Origin: CAZJDM01 sp964544765
Lineage (GTDB): Bacteria > Bdellovibrionota_B > Oligoflexia > CAYFLR01
Assembly: GCA_964544765.1 (NCBI GenBank)
Contig: CAZJDM010000091.1
Coordinates: 1-18,448, forward strand
Length of the DNA stretch: 18,448 nucleotides
Direction of reading: 5' to 3'
The notes below the pieces were generated by a model. That model was given only the letters and a program-made list of their open reading frames with translations, had not been told where the DNA came from and ran no database searches. Below are positions 1 through 8,083 of this stretch, in pieces (positions within the stretch are counted from its first letter, which is position 1; each line of letters starts with the position of its first letter). The position numbers were made by a program, and so were the translations under genes.

Positions 1-755
1 AAAAACTGGCCTCAGGATATAGAATAAATAAAGCTGGTGATGATGCCGCCGGATTAGCTATCTCTGAAAAATTACGAGCCCGAATTCGCGGATTAAGCCA
101 AGCTCAACGAAATTCAAACGATGGAATCTCGTTGATACAAGTTGCTGAAGGTGGTCTTAATGAAGTACAAAACTTATTGATCCGTCTACGAGAATTAGGG
201 GTACAATCAGCTTCAGATACCATTGGCTCAAAAGAAAGAGAATATCTTAACGAAGAATTTCTTGCTCTAAAGGATGAAATTAACCGAATTGCTAATGGTT
301 CTGATTTCAATGGAACTAAGCTACTAAATGGAAGTGGTGGAAGTATAGATATTCAGGTAAACACTGGAGGAGAAAATATACTGGGTGTTGATCGAATCAC
401 CATCCCAGCTTTTAGAGCAGATGTTAATACTGATAAATTAGGTATAGATGCAACAGAAGTAGGAACTAAAGCCAATGCTCAAAAAGCTCTAGCTATGATT
501 GATATCGCCATCGACTCAGTTTCTGGAATTAGAGGTGATTTCGGAGCTATCCAAAATCGACTAGCTTCAACCGTAAGTAACATATCCATCTCCCTTGAAA
601 ACTTGCAAGCAGCTAACTCACGAATAAAGGATATGGATATTGCTAAAGCCACAGCGGAATTAACCAAACATAGCATTATAATGCAGGCAGGGGTTTCAGT
701 GTTAGCTCAGGCTAATAACCTACCATCTACCGCACTTGCACTACTTAAAGATTAA
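1..755 (+). CDS. fliC: Flagellin, 3' part (5' end outside window)
   Basis: Filament subunit, exported by the flagellar type III system and polymerised on the cell surface. The reading frame is open from base 3, well upstream of any start codon, so the 5' end lies outside the window; about 250 residues are visible. The visible N-terminal part has the flagellin signature (LASGYRINKAGDDAAGLAIS, then GISLIQVAEGGL and LRELGVQSASDTIG). The C-terminal D0/D1 helix ends in VSVLAQANNLPSTALALLKD. The middle (about 80 residues) is short, so outer D2/D3 domains are absent. It is a paralogue of the flagellin at 2099-3046. Its stop is 6 bp from the stop of the convergent acetyltransferase gene, leaving no room for a separate terminator. 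Confidence 0.96.
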   Translation, partial: KLASGYRINKAGDDAAGLAISEKLRARIRGLSQAQRNSNDGISLIQVAEGGLNEVQNLLIRLRELGVQSASDTIGSKEREYLNEEFLALKDEINRIANGSDFNGTKLLNGSGGSIDIQVNTGGENILGVDRITIPAFRADVNTDKLGIDATEVGTKANAQKALAMIDIAIDSVSGIRGDFGAIQNRLASTVSNISISLENLQAANSRIKDMDIAKATAELTKHSIIMQAGVSVLAQANNLPSTALALLKD

Positions 756-761
756 TTTTAA

Positions 762-1967
762 TCAAACTGAATCTAATCCCCAGACAAAAAAATCCAATGG
801 TAAATATTTTCTAATTACTTCTTTCCAATTTTCATTAGCAATAGCCGATTTAAATTTAATGGTGGGAAATTCTTCCTTAGGGCCAAACATCAAGCTACAA
901 AATTCTTTTCGATTAATAGAATTAGAGATAATTTCATCCCCACCTTTTCTCGTTTTAAAAAAGAATTTTCCATTCGCTTCCAACAAGACAAAATCACATG
1001 GTAAATTTAATCGTCGCCAAAAGGAAACCGGACAATGAATATGAATCATCCCTAAATAACCATTAAAGCGTGATACATTAGCTAATTCATCTTGTAAAAT
1101 GTACGGTAAATGATCTTCCTGGGCCTCATTTTTTAATGATAGCTCAGGAAATAAAAGAGTGAAATTTGAATTAGGAACTTGTTGAGATAAATGAACCAAT
1201 ATACCCTTCAAACCATTTACATTACCTGCCCACTCATGAATATACGAATGAAGATCGGCTCCCTTACCCATAATCATATAAGATATAAGAGTACCTTTTT
1301 GAAAAGCTAAAAAGATCTGACTATTGGGTATTTTAAGATAAGATCTCATCATGTCCTGATTACGAATGATATTAAAATATCCTTTCTCGTATAGCTTGAG
1401 TAAAGAAGGGACTTCTTTTAAGAGTTTCCTATTTGGTTCAGATCCTATTTTATAACGCTTTATCTCTAAAGAAGAAGAAGAAGTTGAAGAATTAAACTTA
1501 AGCTTGGCAAGTTCTTCAGACGTCAAATAAAGATGACACTCTCTTCCAACCCTTTTAAAATTAAAATTCTCATAAAAAGCAAACAAATCGGTCCACAAAA
1601 TTGATAGATCAAATTTCTCCTTATTTATATTCATCAATAACTGACTAATCAGTTTTGACCCCAACTTTTTACCTCGATATTCAGGATGGGTAACTACTGA
1701 ACCTATTCCCGCAATATTGAAATGAATACCTCTAATTATCGCCTTAAAAGGATAATAAGCTGCATGAGAAAGGATTTGCAATGGAGTTGAACTCTCCTCC
1801 ATATTAAGGGTAAGGGTAAGCATCCTTTCTTGATTTTCAGGAGAAAGAATGGTGGGATATTCACCCTGAATAGAATAAAAAACATTTTCTCTCAAATGAG
1901 AATTTAGAAAAGATAGAGTTTTTTGATAATGATTTTGATCTAGGCAATTTTGAAATGAATAATCCAT
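762..1967 (-). CDS. GNAT-family N-acetyltransferase, about 400 aa
   Basis: Probable acetyl-CoA-dependent N-acyltransferase; the substrate is unknown. The GNAT core motif A lies near residues 86-107 (AGIGSVVTHPEYRGKKLGSK), with the R-G-K-K-L-G pyrophosphate-binding loop, followed by FYENFNFKRVGRE, the usual motif B region. The remaining 250 or so residues form a long C-terminal part. The length is like Eis-type acetyltransferases, but I see no firm tie to Eis. The frame can be extended to a TTG at 2021, adding 18 residues. I chose ATG 1967 because the extension runs over the flagellin promoter at 1988-2014. Neither start has a convincing Shine-Dalgarno. Sitting between two flagellin genes, it might modify flagellin or its glycan; this is inference from position only. 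Confidence 0.82.
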   Translation of the reverse strand: MDYSFQNCLDQNHYQKTLSFLNSHLRENVFYSIQGEYPTILSPENQERMLTLTLNMEESSTPLQILSHAAYYPFKAIIRGIHFNIAGIGSVVTHPEYRGKKLGSKLISQLLMNINKEKFDLSILWTDLFAFYENFNFKRVGRECHLYLTSEELAKLKFNSSTSSSSLEIKRYKIGSEPNRKLLKEVPSLLKLYEKGYFNIIRNQDMMRSYLKIPNSQIFLAFQKGTLISYMIMGKGADLHSYIHEWAGNVNGLKGILVHLSQQVPNSNFTLLFPELSLKNEAQEDHLPYILQDELANVSRFNGYLGMIHIHCPVSFWRRLNLPCDFVLLEANGKFFFKTRKGGDEIISNSINRKEFCSLMFGPKEEFPTIKFKSAIANENWKEVIRKYLPLDFFVWGLDSV

Positions 1968-1987
1968 ACAATCAATATAAAAATAAT

Positions 1988-2014
1988 TAAAGTTTTTAAA
2001 TCCAAGGACGATGC
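1988..2014 (+). promoter_or_regulatory. Sigma-28 (FliA)-type promoter for flagellin
   Basis: TAAAGTTT at 1988-1995 matches the sigma-28 -35 consensus exactly. After a spacer of exactly 11 bases comes GACGATGC at 2007-2014, matching 5 of 8 positions of the -10 consensus GCCGATAA, including the central CGAT. Transcription would start near 2021, giving a leader of about 80 nt before the flagellin ATG at 2099. The -10 is imperfect, so this is a candidate. Confidence 0.6.
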
Positions 2015-2098
2015 AAAACAAAGAAGTTTTTGATAACCTAATTTTAATAAAAATTCAGGTTTAAAGCAAAGGTTAAGATTGGTTTCAGGGAGGAAACT

Positions 2099-3046
2099 AT
2101 GGGCCTACGCATTAGAACCAACGTAGCATCTTTAAAATCTCAACGAAATTTACAAAACTCCAGTTCAGAAATGCAAAAACATCTAGTTAATTTGGCATCA
2201 GGTTATAGAATTAATAAAGCAGCTGATGATGCTGCAGGGCTAGCTATCAGCACTAATCTAAGAGCCGAAATACGAGGTTTGAATCAAGCTAAACGAAATA
2301 CTCATGACGGAATATCTTTAATTCAAACTGCTGAAGGGGGCCTGTACGAAATCCAGAATATATTAGTTCGATTAAGAGAATTATCGGTGCAAAGTGCTTC
2401 AGATACAATTGGAAGTCACGAAAGAAACTATCTTCACAAGGAATATTCATACTTAACTGATGAAATAGAACGAATTTCCCTATCAACAGATTATAATGGA
2501 ACACGATTATTAGTGGGCGATCCAAGTAAGCTTGACTATGAATTACAAGAAGACAGTAATTATTTTCCGCTGGAAATTCAAGTTGGCCCTAATTACAACC
2601 CAATAAATGACTCATTAGAAGCTGATAATCCACTTAACATCATTCGGATTGACCTTAACCGAATAAATTCCTTACCAAATGGAGAAGACGGATTAGATTT
2701 AGTTAATAAAGACAATTCTGAAGATGAAGATAGTAACGATCAAGATACAGGATTAACAACAAAAGAAAAAGCACATGAAGCTATTAACAAGATAGACTCC
2801 GCAATTACCAAAGTATCTGAATATCGAGCTTATTTAGGGTCCATGCAAAACAGACTAACTAGTACTGTTAACAACCTGAATGTTTCTATTGAAAGCCTTT
2901 CATCTGCCAAATCGAGAATACTTGATGTGGATTATGCAGAGGAGTCTGCGGAATTTACTCAAAGTTCTATATTAGTTCAATCAGGGGTGGCCGTTTTATC
3001 GCAAGCAAATCAACTGCCCGAAATGGCTCTGGCACTATTAAATTAA
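2099..3046 (+). CDS. fliC: Flagellin, complete, 315 aa
   Basis: Flagellar filament subunit. The N-terminal D0/D1 region covers residues 1 to about 140 (MGLRIRTNVASL, LASGYRINK, AADDAAGLAIS, LRELSVQSASDTIG). The C-terminal D0/D1 region covers about 222-315, ending SQANQLPEMALALLN. Between them is an 80-residue segment with an acidic, Asn-rich stretch at about 204-216 (DNSEDEDSNDQD) that the upstream paralogue lacks. The start is secure: AGGGAGG lies just upstream of the ATG, and MGLRI is the expected N-terminus. The promoter is probably the sigma-28-like site at 1988-2014. The product is close to the neighbouring flagellin in the D0/D1 helices but differs in the exposed middle, consistent with a multi-flagellin filament. 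Confidence 0.97.
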   Translation: MGLRIRTNVASLKSQRNLQNSSSEMQKHLVNLASGYRINKAADDAAGLAISTNLRAEIRGLNQAKRNTHDGISLIQTAEGGLYEIQNILVRLRELSVQSASDTIGSHERNYLHKEYSYLTDEIERISLSTDYNGTRLLVGDPSKLDYELQEDSNYFPLEIQVGPNYNPINDSLEADNPLNIIRIDLNRINSLPNGEDGLDLVNKDNSEDEDSNDQDTGLTTKEKAHEAINKIDSAITKVSEYRAYLGSMQNRLTSTVNNLNVSIESLSSAKSRILDVDYAEESAEFTQSSILVQSGVAVLSQANQLPEMALALLN

Positions 3047-3134
3047 AATAATGCTTACTTTAGTTGTTCAATCTTTTTAACCACACAGGAGGGTAATCCG
3101 CAAGTTTTTTCTATTTTTTTTGTTTTAGATTTCA

Positions 3135-3173
3135 TATAATAACAATCGAATAAACGACAACCCTAAAGAAGGA
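3135..3173 (+). promoter_or_regulatory. Possible -10 box and RBS of the clpP-like gene
   Basis: TATAAT at 3135-3140 is a perfect sigma-70 -10 box, 40 bp before the clpP-like ATG. AAGGA at 3169-3173 is a well-spaced Shine-Dalgarno. No recognisable -35 box precedes the -10; the upstream sequence is a T-rich run. Confidence 0.35.
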
Positions 3174-3179
3174 TGAACT

Positions 3180-3764
3180 ATGATCAGAGATGAAAAGCAA
3201 GACGAAAAAAATGGGACGCCTCCTTTGTTTGAAAAGATGCTTAAAACCCGTACTCTGACTTTATTTGATGCCGTAAAACCTAAAACTGCTAAAGAAATAA
3301 TCCAGGGATTATTTCTATTAGAAGCAGAGGACGATAAGAAACCGATTTATCTTTATATTAATTCACCGGGAGGCGAGGTAAATTCAGGTTTTGCTATTTT
3401 TGATACTATTAAATTTATTAAACCAGAGGTAAAGATCATTTGTTGTGGTTTATGCGCCAGCATTGCAACAATTATTCTCTTAGCACCAACCAAAGAGAAT
3501 CGGATTTCTCTACCCAATGCACAATTTCTTATCCATCAGCCACTTATATCGGGTCAAATATTTGGGCAGGCCTCTGATATTGAAATAACCGCCAATGAAA
3601 TACTAAAAACCAAAGAAACTATAAACAAGATGTTAGCTGAAGAAACTGGAAATAATATAGATCAAGTATCCAAAGACACTGAGCGTGACTACTGGCTAAA
3701 TGCGGCTGAAGCAAAGGAATATGGTCTAATATCAAAAATTATTGAAAAGCGGGACGACATTTAG
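3180..3764 (+). CDS. clpP: ClpP-family serine peptidase with short N-terminus
   Basis: Proteolytic subunit of an ATP-dependent Clp protease, or a ClpP-like paralogue. The catalytic triad is visible and correctly spaced: Ser94 (GLCASIAT), His119 (FLIHQPL) and Asp170 (TERDYW). The oligomerisation and substrate strand motif YINSPGGEVNSG is at about 59-70, and the end AAEAKEYGLISKII is typical. The N-terminus is unusual: the axial-loop segment found in housekeeping ClpP ([20 protein letters not shown] in E. coli) is reduced to LKTRTLTLF. The loop before the catalytic Ser is Cys-rich (IICCGLCAS). It may therefore be a second ClpP with altered gating or ATPase partner. 194 aa is the normal mature length. 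A monocistronic transcript is likely, with gaps of over 90 bp on both sides. Confidence 0.92.
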   Translation: MIRDEKQDEKNGTPPLFEKMLKTRTLTLFDAVKPKTAKEIIQGLFLLEAEDDKKPIYLYINSPGGEVNSGFAIFDTIKFIKPEVKIICCGLCASIATIILLAPTKENRISLPNAQFLIHQPLISGQIFGQASDIEITANEILKTKETINKMLAEETGNNIDQVSKDTERDYWLNAAEAKEYGLISKIIEKRDDI

Positions 3765-3858
3765 ATAATCAGAGTGATGTTTAATAATTAGGTTACTTAA
3801 ATTTAACATAAAGGTTTTATTAAAATAAATATATCATTAACATGAAGATATTATTAAT

Positions 3859-4551
3859 ATGAAGCATTCTTTAAATCGGATTCAAAAATTAGTTGATAAG
3901 GGTCGTTACAAAGAAGCAACACAGGCTTTACAAAGTCTACTCAGAAATAATGACTCTATGGCTGATGTACAGAATCTTTTAGGAGTCGTTTACCATTACG
4001 AAGGACAGTACTCCAAAGCCATCCAAAAATACAATCGAGCTTACGAAATTAATCCTAATTATACTGAACCTTTATTAAACCTAACTATTCTGTATAATGA
4101 CCTTGGCCAATACGATAAAGGAAAAGATGTCTTTTACCAGATTGACCGAAATCGATCGCAAAGTGAAGAATTAGATGACTTCGTAAAAGGACGCATGGCA
4201 AGCGCTTATGCGGAAATAGGCAACCTTTATTATGAATTACATAAGTATGATGAAGCTATTAATGAATATAAAAAAGCTCTATCAATTAAAAAAGATATGG
4301 TAGATGTAAAAGTAGCTTTAGCCGAGTCCTTTTTACGCAAAAATCAGAACATAAAAGCAATTGCTGAATTGGAAGAAGCAAAGAAACTCAACCCAAATTA
4401 TTTTAGGATCTATGTAGTTTTAGGTATGATTTATCATATTGTTGGGAATAACGAAAAATCTACTGAACAATTGCATCATGCTTTAAAATTAAGTCCTAAA
4501 GACAGATGTGCCAAATCAATGTTATCTACTATTGAAGCCAAAAAAATCTAA
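3859..4551 (+). CDS. Tetratricopeptide-repeat protein, 230 aa
   Basis: Soluble helical repeat protein, probably a protein-protein interaction scaffold; the partner is unknown. About six TPR units are seen. Clear ones begin near residues 34 (MADVQNLLGVVYHYEGQYSK), 68, 114 (AYAEIGNLYYELHKYDEAI), 152 and 186 (YFRIYVVLGMIYHIVGNNEK). The repeats carry the usual G/A-Y pairs and end in I/L-x-P-N/K, and fill almost the whole chain. There is no signal peptide or transmembrane segment. The start has no good Shine-Dalgarno; an out-of-frame ATG lies 17 bp upstream at 3842. Its stop is 2 bp from the stop of the convergent rapZ gene. I can assign no specific function. Confidence 0.88.
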   Translation: MKHSLNRIQKLVDKGRYKEATQALQSLLRNNDSMADVQNLLGVVYHYEGQYSKAIQKYNRAYEINPNYTEPLLNLTILYNDLGQYDKGKDVFYQIDRNRSQSEELDDFVKGRMASAYAEIGNLYYELHKYDEAINEYKKALSIKKDMVDVKVALAESFLRKNQNIKAIAELEEAKKLNPNYFRIYVVLGMIYHIVGNNEKSTEQLHHALKLSPKDRCAKSMLSTIEAKKI

Positions 4552-4553
4552 TA

Positions 4554-5444
4554 CTAACTTTTGTCTATATCCCTGTGGGAAATACTCACACTATACGAAT
4601 ATTTAGGCTTTTTAAGCATACTGGATAAATATTTAGTAGCACTGACAGATCTATGTTTCCCTCCGGTACAACCAAAAGCTATGGTCAAATAATGCTTACC
4701 TTCTTGGTCATATAAAGGCAGAAGAAAATTGAGTATTTTTTCCAAGTTGGTAATAAAGCTCTTAAACTCATCTAATTTGGTCACAAACTTATACACCTTC
4801 TCATCCCGACCGGTTTTATTTCTCAGTTCAGGAACAAAATACGGATTTTGTAAGAAGCGCACGTCAAAAACTAAGTTAGCGCTTTCTGGAATTCCAAATT
4901 TATAACCAAAACTAATAATATCGACATGTAGATTCAATCCTGTTGACTTTTTACCATAGAGCTTATTAATCCGATGTTTTAATTGATGAATAGAAATATG
5001 TGTTGTATCAATCAATTTATCAGCATGAGCTTTAAAAGGATCTAACAGCTCCATTTCCATACTTATAACTTCTGAGATACTAAGTTTATCAGATAATGGA
5101 TGTTTTCTTCGCGTCTCAGAATAGCGTTTAATTAAGACATTCTTTTTACAAGATAAAAAGAGCAGTTCATATGGAATAATTTTTTTTAATTCTTTGGTCT
5201 GAATCAGAAAATTATTAATAAACTCGTTATCACCCACATCCACACCCAGCGCTAAATAACTATAGCGTTTTTTTGTATCTTGACGTACATGTTTTAAAAA
5301 GTCAGCAAACATTTCGAATGGAAGATTATCGATAGTTAGATATCCCAAATCCTTAAGGCAAGCCATCACCGTGGTTTTACCAGCACCCGAATATCCTGTA
5401 ATGATTAGTATCGAAGCAGTAGGAGTTTTATCTTTATTCTTCAA
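4554..5444 (-). CDS. rapZ: RapZ/YvcJ-family nucleotide-binding RNase adapter
   Basis: P-loop protein that in Enterobacteria binds GlmZ/GlmY small RNAs and guides RNase E, linking glucosamine-6-phosphate level to GlmS synthesis. Elsewhere the family binds nucleotides with less clear roles. Walker A GYSGAGKT is at residues 17-24, then TIDNLP at about 37-42 and RYSETRRKHPL at about 107-116. The C-terminal signatures are SFGYKFGIP (178-186), DVRFLQNPYF and GCTGGKHRSV (258-267). 296 aa is a normal length. The start is TTG 5444, inside the end of hpf (11-nt overlap); no ATG is available before Walker A, so translational coupling is likely. It is the last gene of the minus-strand cluster. ptsN, which separates hpf and rapZ in E. 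coli, is missing here. Confidence 0.95.
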   Translation of the reverse strand: MKNKDKTPTASILIITGYSGAGKTTVMACLKDLGYLTIDNLPFEMFADFLKHVRQDTKKRYSYLALGVDVGDNEFINNFLIQTKELKKIIPYELLFLSCKKNVLIKRYSETRRKHPLSDKLSISEVISMEMELLDPFKAHADKLIDTTHISIHQLKHRINKLYGKKSTGLNLHVDIISFGYKFGIPESANLVFDVRFLQNPYFVPELRNKTGRDEKVYKFVTKLDEFKSFITNLEKILNFLLPLYDQEGKHYLTIAFGCTGGKHRSVSATKYLSSMLKKPKYSYSVSISHRDIDKS

Positions 5445-5781
5445 CCGGAGTACCTAGGGTATCTTGTAAATTACCAGCACTTACTGCCTTGGAACGATCT
5501 TGCTTTTTAGCTAATTTCTTCTTTAAGAGTTGGTCCACTTTATCCACAACGTTATCAATACTGATATACATATCAGTAGAAACATCGCTGGCTGAAACAC
5601 TAAATTTGCCCATTTTTAAGGCTAATTGAGCATGATGATTGTGCCTCTCAATTGTAAATGTCATCTCAACCAAAGTTGGTTTACTTATTAATTTACTTAA
5701 TTTATCCGTTATACATTTTTTAGTATAGTTGGTTACCGCTTGGCTGGAGTTCATGTTCTTAAAAGTAACTTTTACTTTCAT
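5434..5781 (-). CDS. hpf: Ribosome hibernation promoting factor (short HPF/YfiA)
   Basis: Binds the 30S decoding channel in stationary phase and shuts ribosomes down, in the short form typical of Gram-negatives. The 115-aa product has the HPF fold sequence: MKVKVTFKNMNSSQAVTNYT, then ERHNHHAQLALKMGKFSVSA, DVSTDMYISIDNVVDKV and a Lys-rich helix QLLKKKLAKK. The last 20 or so residues (SAGNLQDTLGTPVEE) are a short tail without the long-HPF dimerisation domain. A strong Shine-Dalgarno, AAGGAGAC, sits just before the ATG. It follows rpoN by 48 bp and overlaps rapZ by 11 nt, matching the conserved rpoN-hpf-rapZ order of proteobacteria. Confidence 0.95.
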   Translation of the reverse strand: MKVKVTFKNMNSSQAVTNYTKKCITDKLSKLISKPTLVEMTFTIERHNHHAQLALKMGKFSVSASDVSTDMYISIDNVVDKVDQLLKKKLAKKQDRSKAVSAGNLQDTLGTPVEE

Positions 5782-5829
5782 AAGTTGTCTCCTTGCTAAT
5801 AAAACTAAATAAAAATGTTTCTGCCTTTA

Positions 5830-7269
5830 TTAAAAATGTTTCTTTCTTTTGGATGATGTAAGAATACCAAGTTGCTCACGATATTTAGCAACAGTTCTAC
5901 GAGCTATAGCAATTTCATATACCTTCAGCTTGTCGACAATTGATTGATCACTAAGCGGTTTTTTGGGATTTTCATCTGATATAATTTTCCTTATATATTC
6001 CTTAACACTCTCAGAAGCCATTTCGGAGCCTTCCAGCTTGGATACTGAACTATTGAAGAAATACTTGAGTTCAAATATGCCACGAGGAGTATGAACATAT
6101 TTATTGGTTGTAACCCTACTTACCGTGGATTCATGCATTTCGATATCTTCAGCAACATCCTTAAGAACCATGGGTTTGAGAGAACTGATGCCTCGCTCAA
6201 AAAATTCCGTCTGAAATTTTAAAATACTTTCCATCACTTTATAGATAGTTCGTTGACGTTGATGGATACTCTTTATTAACCAAGCCGCTGATTTTAGTTT
6301 TTCCTGAATGTAAACTTTTTCATCTTTGGTTTGGGTTTTTTCATTTAAAACATTCTTATAAAATGGCGAAATTTTGAGTTTGGGCAAGCCATCTTCATTA
6401 AGAGTTATCACCCAATTATCCCCATCTTTAAACACATAAATATCGGGAGTAATGTATATCGTATCATCTCCCCCAAAGGGCCTTCCTGGTCTAGGTTCCA
6501 AATGCGAGATAATTTTTACGCTTTCTATAACCTTATTAAGCGGAACCTTTAATCCTTTGGCAATTTCTTTAAATTTATGTACTTCTAATTGATCCATATA
6601 TGAGGAAACAATTTTTTCCACGACACCATTATTCAAACGATAATATTTAATTTGTATTTGCAAGCATTCTTGCAGATTTCTGGCTCCCACTCCAATAGGA
6701 TCAAAACGTTGAATAACGTCCAATAAATCTTCAAATAAAAGTGGATCTAGTTTATTGGACTTTACATATTCCTCGGGATCAAAACGAAAATACCCATTAT
6801 CATCAATATCACTTATAATTAGAGAACCTAGTTCCCTTTCCTCGTCTGTCAGCTTGCTCATTGACAACTGAAACATCAAATGATCATTCAGAGTTTCTTT
6901 TCTTGTAAGAGTATTTTCTAAAGAAGGTAATTCTCCACTAGCCGCAGCACTTTTTTGTGCTTGAACAGGTGTTGTATTAGCGGCAAATTGCTCCCAATCA
7001 ATTTTCTCACTTATATCCTCACTGGTAGACTGATCCATACCTGTCTCTGCCATTTGATCAGCGATCATATCTTCACCAGATTTGGAATTATCTTCTAAAC
7101 CTTTTTCTTGGTCAGTAAGATCCTGTTCTAAGACGGGATTTTCATTCATTTGTTCAGTGATATAATCTTGTAATTCTAATTTGGATAATTGAAGCAATTT
7201 AATGGCTTGTTTTAACTGCGGCGTCATTACCATCTTTTGTGATAATGTCTGTTTAAGTTCGAGAGCCAT
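5830..7269 (-). CDS. rpoN: RNA polymerase sigma-54 factor
   Basis: Directs RNA polymerase to -24/-12 promoters that need AAA+ activators, typically for flagellar, nitrogen or envelope genes. Region I is intact (LKQTLSQKMVMTPQLKQAIK and the following Leu/Gln-rich helix, residues 4-50). An acidic region II follows at about 50-95. The core-binding domain includes FDPIGVGARNLQECL. The HTH is VAEDIEMHESTVSRVTTNKY, and the RpoN box ARRTVAKYRE lies at about 456-465. 479 aa is normal. AAAGGA precedes the ATG. It lies 88 bp downstream of lptB, so it may have its own promoter, and a small tandem repeat lies just upstream. Confidence 0.98.
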   Translation of the reverse strand: MALELKQTLSQKMVMTPQLKQAIKLLQLSKLELQDYITEQMNENPVLEQDLTDQEKGLEDNSKSGEDMIADQMAETGMDQSTSEDISEKIDWEQFAANTTPVQAQKSAAASGELPSLENTLTRKETLNDHLMFQLSMSKLTDEERELGSLIISDIDDNGYFRFDPEEYVKSNKLDPLLFEDLLDVIQRFDPIGVGARNLQECLQIQIKYYRLNNGVVEKIVSSYMDQLEVHKFKEIAKGLKVPLNKVIESVKIISHLEPRPGRPFGGDDTIYITPDIYVFKDGDNWVITLNEDGLPKLKISPFYKNVLNEKTQTKDEKVYIQEKLKSAAWLIKSIHQRQRTIYKVMESILKFQTEFFERGISSLKPMVLKDVAEDIEMHESTVSRVTTNKYVHTPRGIFELKYFFNSSVSKLEGSEMASESVKEYIRKIISDENPKKPLSDQSIVDKLKVYEIAIARRTVAKYREQLGILTSSKRKKHF

Positions 7270-7285
7270 TTATTATCCTTTATTT

Positions 7286-7311
7286 CTTTTAGCTTTTAGC
7301 TTTTAGCTTTT
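7286..7311. repeat. 7-bp tandem repeat in rpoN leader
   Basis: Three perfect copies of CTTTTAG (7286-7306) and a partial fourth lie in the 88-bp lptB-rpoN gap, directly upstream of the rpoN ribosome-binding site. On the transcribed strand this reads CTAAAAG repeated. Repeat number could change the leader spacing, but no function is shown. Confidence 0.8.
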
Positions 7312-7357
7312 TCAATTCAATAAAACCTATTAGTATAGTAACAAAAATTCTATCAAT

Positions 7358-8083
7358 TTACAGGCTAAAATTATCCCCTAAATATATTTCTTTCACCCTC
7401 TTATTATTAACTATTTGCTCAGCAGTTCCCTTTTCCACAATTTTACCTTGGCTAATAACATAAGATCTATCACAACTTCCCAATGTTTCTCGAACATTAT
7501 GGTCAGTAATTAAAATACCAAGACCGTCGTTTTTCAGTTCCTTAATCATCTTTTGTATTTCTAAAACAGCTAAAGGATCGATACCGGCAAATGGCTCATC
7601 AAGTAAGAGAAATTTGGGATTGATAATCAGGGCCCTAGCAATTTCCACTCGACGACGCTCTCCTCCGGATAAAGAATATCCCATACTGTTTTGTACATGT
7701 CCAAGTTGAAATCTCTCTAATAAATACCTCATTAGTTTAGATCGTTCTTGTCTTTTAATTCCCACCACTTCCATTACAGATTGAAAATTATCTTTTACCG
7801 TCATTTTTCGAAAAATTGACGCATTTTGAGGTAAATATCCAATGCCAAGCCTTGCTCGTCTGTACATAGGACTATTAGAAACGTCTTCACCATATAATAA
7901 TATTTTACCATTATCTGGCTTTAAGAGTCCAACAATCATATAAAAACATGTAGTTTTACCCGCACCGTTTGGACCAAGTAATCCGACAATTTCTTTGGGA
8001 TATACATTGAAATTGATATTATTTACTACGGTATTTTTATTAAAAGATTTAATTAAATTTTGAGCGACAAGTCCTTTTTTCAT
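7358..8083 (-). CDS. lptB: LPS export ABC transporter ATPase LptB
   Basis: ATPase of the LptB2FG inner-membrane complex that pulls LPS out of the membrane and pushes it along the LptC-LptA bridge. All ABC motifs are present: Walker A GPNGAGKT (37-44), Q-loop Gln86 (YLPQNASIFR, typical of LptB), signature LSGGE (138-142) followed by RRRVEIARAL, Walker B FLLLDEP (158-164), and switch His195 (ITDHNVRET). The 241-aa length is typical. It starts inside the lptA stop (ATGA overlap), so the two are translationally coupled. lptF and lptG are not in the window. Confidence 0.98.
   Translation of the reverse strand: MKKGLVAQNLIKSFNKNTVVNNINFNVYPKEIVGLLGPNGAGKTTCFYMIVGLLKPDNGKILLYGEDVSNSPMYRRARLGIGYLPQNASIFRKMTVKDNFQSVMEVVGIKRQERSKLMRYLLERFQLGHVQNSMGYSLSGGERRRVEIARALIINPKFLLLDEPFAGIDPLAVLEIQKMIKELKNDGLGILITDHNVRETLGSCDRSYVISQGKIVEKGTAEQIVNNKRVKEIYLGDNFSL

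Noticed and set aside
756..761. Shared bidirectional terminator between flagellin and acetyltransferase genes
   Set aside because: Only 6 bp separate the stops and no hairpin is visible there.
3047..3179. Rho-independent terminator after the second flagellin
   Set aside because: T-runs are present, but I found no GC-rich stem directly before them.
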